Of a stretch of 50,839 bases of DNA, positions 48,562 through 50,839 are shown one piece after another. The stretch is from JACMJP01 sp046160675. GTDB taxonomy: Bacteria > Bacteroidota > Bacteroidia > Chitinophagales > BACL12. How positions within the stretch are numbered: position 1 is the stretch's first letter; each line of letters starts with the position of its first letter. The stretch covers positions 1-50,839 of the forward strand of contig JBJXHH010000053.1 in assembly GCA_046160675.1 (NCBI GenBank). The letters are read 5' to 3'. The position numbers were made by a program, and so were the translations under genes. The notes under the pieces are model-generated. The model saw only the letters and a program-made list of their open reading frames with translations, had not been told where the DNA came from and made no database searches.

Positions 48562-48790
48562 TGCATTTTAAACAATTAACTCAAAACCATTACACTTTTT
48601 AAACCGGATGGCAGAACAGAATTTTCCATTGGAAGTTTTTTGGACTTATTGTTCTTCTCGCTAATAGAAAGAATATCTTTTCATCAGTTTACTTATTTAT
48701 TCCGCCATCTACACTTTAATTATTACAGCCCGTTACATGGGGTATGTTAACTCACTTGGATTCATTAAAACATAAAAATGAATTTTCAGT

Positions 48791-48798
48791 TAGATTTG
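48791..48798 (+). promoter_or_regulatory. -7 box TAGATTTG of the unknown 151-residue gene
   Basis: A perfect TAnnTTTG 18 bases before the ATG at 48816. It excludes the longer frame starting at 48744, which begins upstream of the promoter. No -33 TTG at the normal spacing. Confidence 0.5.
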
Positions 48799-48815
48799 TA
48801 AAATATAAACACTGC

Positions 48816-49271
48816 ATGGGTTTCAAGAACATTATATCAGATACAACTTCTGCATTAAGCGAAAGCATTGGGGATGCCGGAGCCTTACTAAAAGATACTT
48901 TTAGCAAATTTTATGATGTAAAGAACATTACAAAAGAAAAACTTTCTACAATGGCAAATGATTTTCTTGCTCTTGCACCTGTGATTGAAAAAACCGGCTA
49001 CAGAACAAAAGAACTCACCATCGGGGTAACGGTTCCACCAAAAATTATTTTTCATTTTGAAAAATTCGCTGAGATAAGCAAGGAAGAAATCGAAAAGATT
49101 CTTGTAGAAAACAAAAACAAAACTTTACTCAAAGTAATAGTAAACACACTCGTAACAGCTGATGAGTTTCAAAGCAAACTTACCCCGGGGAGCTTTAAAT
49201 TTTCTGAAATAGATATTGAACTCGGCATACCGCCACAAGTAAATATCAAATTTATAAATCAGGGAAAGTAA
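48816..49271 (+). CDS. Conserved-looking small cytoplasmic protein, unknown function
   Basis: A 151-residue protein without signal or membrane helix. An N-terminal amphipathic part (IISDTTSALSESIGDAGALL, FSKFYDVKNITKEKLSTM) is followed by an alternating strand-rich region with a repeated theme (LTIGVTVPPKIIFHFEKF and IDIELGIPPQVNIKFINQ), which looks like two copies of one beta-hairpin. I do not recognise a family. The gene has a perfect -7 box in front and a clear terminator behind, so it is a single expressed unit. Confidence 0.65.
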   Translation: MGFKNIISDTTSALSESIGDAGALLKDTFSKFYDVKNITKEKLSTMANDFLALAPVIEKTGYRTKELTIGVTVPPKIIFHFEKFAEISKEEIEKILVENKNKTLLKVIVNTLVTADEFQSKLTPGSFKFSEIDIELGIPPQVNIKFINQGK

Positions 49272-49320
49272 AAAAAGCCGTTACACTTTAGCAGGAACTG
49301 CTTGTCGTGTAACGGTTTTT
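49272..49320. terminator. Bidirectional intrinsic terminator
   Basis: A-run, then CCGTTACAC (49278-49286), an inner hairpin GCAG-GAA-CTGC in the loop, and GTGTAACGG (49307-49315), then five T. It ends the 151-residue gene from the left and can end the T9SS-tail gene from the right. Confidence 0.88.
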
Positions 49321-49337
49321 GCTTAAACAGCTTACAG

Positions 49338-49763
49338 CTATTGCTTAACAAAAGTATGTGAGTCTGTTTTCCCTGCATAAAAAACCTTTAATAAATACAT
49401 ACCTGGAGGTATTTGACTTACATCTATTTTTACGCCCAGGGTTTCATCTTTTGTAACAGATTGGCTATTGAGAATACTCCCGGAAGCTGTTATTACCTGT
49501 AATAGAATATCTGCACTTTCGCCGGGGATTTCGATTTGCAGAAGATCAGCAACAGGGCTGGGATAAATGCGGATGTCAGATACCTGGGTTTCATTTTCAT
49601 TAAGCCCCATCCTGAGATCTGATTCGCCAAATTCTGCCGAGGTATAACCTCCGTGTTTTCCTCCCTTCAGGTAATTATTCTGCTGAGCTTGCGAAAAACT
49701 GTTCATACTTGCTGCGAAAGTTACAATGAGAACTATACAGCGGATACTTGTTGTTTGTTTCAT
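49338..49763 (-). CDS. Minimal secreted protein with type A T9SS sorting domain
   Basis: A 141-residue protein made of almost nothing but export signals. Residues 1-25 are a signal peptide (IRCIVLIVTFAASMNSFS, cut near AQ). About 35 residues of linker follow (NNYLKGGKHGGYTSAEFGES). Residues 62-141 are the type A sorting domain (IRIYPSPVADLLQIEI, IDVSQIPPGMYLLKVFY). It starts 33 bases after the upstream formylglycine-enzyme-fold gene, whose product lacks a sorting tail. It might give a small surface peptide, or be a separated tail that once belonged to a larger protein. Role unknown. Confidence 0.85.
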   Translation of the reverse strand: MKQTTSIRCIVLIVTFAASMNSFSQAQQNNYLKGGKHGGYTSAEFGESDLRMGLNENETQVSDIRIYPSPVADLLQIEIPGESADILLQVITASGSILNSQSVTKDETLGVKIDVSQIPPGMYLLKVFYAGKTDSHTFVKQ

Positions 49764-49796
49764 GTGATTTGTGTTTATGAGTGATATAATAATGTG

Positions 49797-50839
49797 TTAG
49801 AAAGTTCTTACGAACCGGATGGTAGATTCATGCGTACGGGCAGTAGCTCCTGTAAGTGAAAGCCGGTCAGCAGTATAACATCTTTCTTTAATTTGATTCC
49901 ATCGCCCGCCCCTTATTATACTTCCGGGGGCGCCACCCTTTCCTTCTTTGGGCCAACCTGTAACATCAGCTTTTCCATCAGCGCCAAGTTCCCCGTCACC
50001 GTTTACTCCTGTAAAAACAGAGGGGCAGTCTTTATAATAGTATTTTATTCCTTTCATATTAAGCACCTCAAATGAAATGCCTGTAGAGCCGCAGGATGGG
50101 GTGTTATTCAGAGGCCAGTCATAATCTTCAGTAAGAGTGTCAGCATCAATGCTGCTACTTCTCCATCTCTCACTTATCCCAACACAACGCTCATTCAGGT
50201 TTCCGCTCATTTCCATCACCCCGTAGTAAGTTCCTCCAGTGTTTATTCTCGTCAAGCTATCTCCTCTCATTGTTGCCATGTTAGCAAATACGCCGTTTCT
50301 CATAAACCCGATCAATTCTGTTCCTTCTTCGTCTTCACAAAAATCATATTTAAACCATGATCCCCTGTATACTAAGTTTGCCGTCTGCGGATCATAATTA
50401 GTAACCGAATCAAATTCACCTGTGGAATTTCCTGACAGGAGAGCAAGTTCATATTCCTCATTAACAGGCTCATGTACACCATAAGCATAGTCATAGTTTA
50501 AGCCGATGGGTTCAAAAGAATCTGCCGGGCCTCTGCACACTTTTTCAAATTCAAGTTCCGACATCGGCCTGAGCGCTGCCCAGTCAGCGTATGCCATGCA
50601 GTCGCCCCATCCTACATATTCATGAGGCAGTGCCGGGTTATTCGTTACATATTGCCCAAGGCTATCATCAAAATAAATTGAATATCTTTTTATCCTGCTG
50701 CAATCATGGCCGAAATCTATTGCCGGGTCTGTATAAAAATTTGCGTCGAGACCGGAAGGGATCAGGCAATTGAGGAAATCTACATATTGCCCCAGGTTGA
50801 TCTCATATTTCATACAATAAAAACCTTTATACCCATTCG
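49797..50839 (-). CDS. Formylglycine-generating-enzyme-fold (SUMF1) protein, 5' end cut by window
   Basis: At least 346 residues of a C-type-lectin-related SUMF1 domain; the gene continues beyond the right edge because the frame stays open upstream of the ATG at 50813 (NGYKGFYCMKYEINLGQYVDF spans it in the family pattern). WGDCMAYADWAALRPMSELEFEKVCRGP, GVMEMSGNLNERCV and SIIRGGRWNQ match FGE-like proteins. The enzyme needs two C-terminal cysteines. Here the first may be the Cys of ERCY, but the last (usually GFRC) is Val in IRFVR, so catalysis is unlikely. In Bacteroidota this fold also builds T9SS and gliding lipoproteins such as GldJ and GldK. Probably a secreted structural or binding protein. 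Confidence 0.88.
   Translation of the reverse strand, partial: NGYKGFYCMKYEINLGQYVDFLNCLIPSGLDANFYTDPAIDFGHDCSRIKRYSIYFDDSLGQYVTNNPALPHEYVGWGDCMAYADWAALRPMSELEFEKVCRGPADSFEPIGLNYDYAYGVHEPVNEEYELALLSGNSTGEFDSVTNYDPQTANLVYRGSWFKYDFCEDEEGTELIGFMRNGVFANMATMRGDSLTRINTGGTYYGVMEMSGNLNERCVGISERWRSSSIDADTLTEDYDWPLNNTPSCGSTGISFEVLNMKGIKYYYKDCPSVFTGVNGDGELGADGKADVTGWPKEGKGGAPGSIIRGGRWNQIKERCYTADRLSLTGATARTHESTIRFVRTF

Noticed and set aside
1..50839. CRISPR arrays, insertion sequences, prophage, rRNA, replication origin
   Set aside because: No regular short repeats with spacers, no transposase or phage genes, no rRNA and no DnaA-box cluster were seen on reading both strands.

Overview
The window comes from a member of the Bacteroidota, probably a free-living or environmental lineage. 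Three kinds of evidence in the sequence support this. First, there are type IX secretion parts: a PorP/SprF protein, a giant PKD protein with a gliding-motility-type (type B) C-terminus, and two proteins with type A sorting domains. Second, several genes are preceded by the Bacteroidota -7 promoter box TAnnTTTG, and Shine-Dalgarno sequences are nearly absent. Third, the gene order lptD / amidase / MCE / OstA-like is one often seen in this phylum. The DNA is AT-rich, and no phage, insertion sequence or CRISPR array was seen.

Left part (1-9647, all minus strand): a surface-polysaccharide locus. From its 5' end it encodes a sulfotransferase, a GT4-type glycosyltransferase, a second and different sulfotransferase, a GDP-mannose-4,6-dehydratase-like SDR and a WecG/TagA glycosyltransferase. 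A complete nucleotide-activated heptose route follows (HddA kinase, GmhA isomerase, HddC nucleotidyltransferase, GmhB phosphatase), then an initiating polyprenyl-phosphate sugar-phosphate transferase and the start of an outer-membrane or secreted protein. The likely product is a glycan containing D-glycero-D-manno-heptose (or a 6-deoxy form) and probably sulfated.

Middle (9.6-30.3 kb): an LTA4H-like M1 aminopeptidase lipoprotein; a small membrane protein divergent from a sodium:solute symporter; tRNA-His behind a bidirectional terminator; and a Tat-exported superoxide dismutase. An operon of a copper-type P1B ATPase, a flippase and a multi-spanning membrane protein follows. Next is the PKD adhesin / SprF pair, then an overlapping operon NlpC/P60 - NAD(P)HX repair (Nnr) - sirtuin, a beta-barrel-like protein and a GNAT acetyltransferase.

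Right part (30.3-50.8 kb): a type A T9SS cargo and rpsA, then the envelope-biogenesis block lptD / amidase / MlaD-like / OstA-like. Next is a shikimate operon (SAM hydroxide adenosyltransferase - ABM protein - aroB - aroA) divergent from phoH. Then come TerC, beta-carbonic anhydrase, a PaiB-like flavin protein, a DinB-fold protein, an unknown small protein, a minimal T9SS-tail protein and a truncated formylglycine-enzyme-fold protein at the right edge.

Several genes (rpsA, lptD, the flippase) appear to start at TTG with no usable ATG. I see no wholly new defence or mobile system. The most unusual items are the heptose/sulfotransferase glycan locus, the sirtuin with altered active-site residues coupled to NAD(P)HX repair, the PKD adhesin with two cysteines per module, and the minimal T9SS-tail protein beside the formylglycine-enzyme-like gene. 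Functions are assigned from motifs read by eye; no database search was run.
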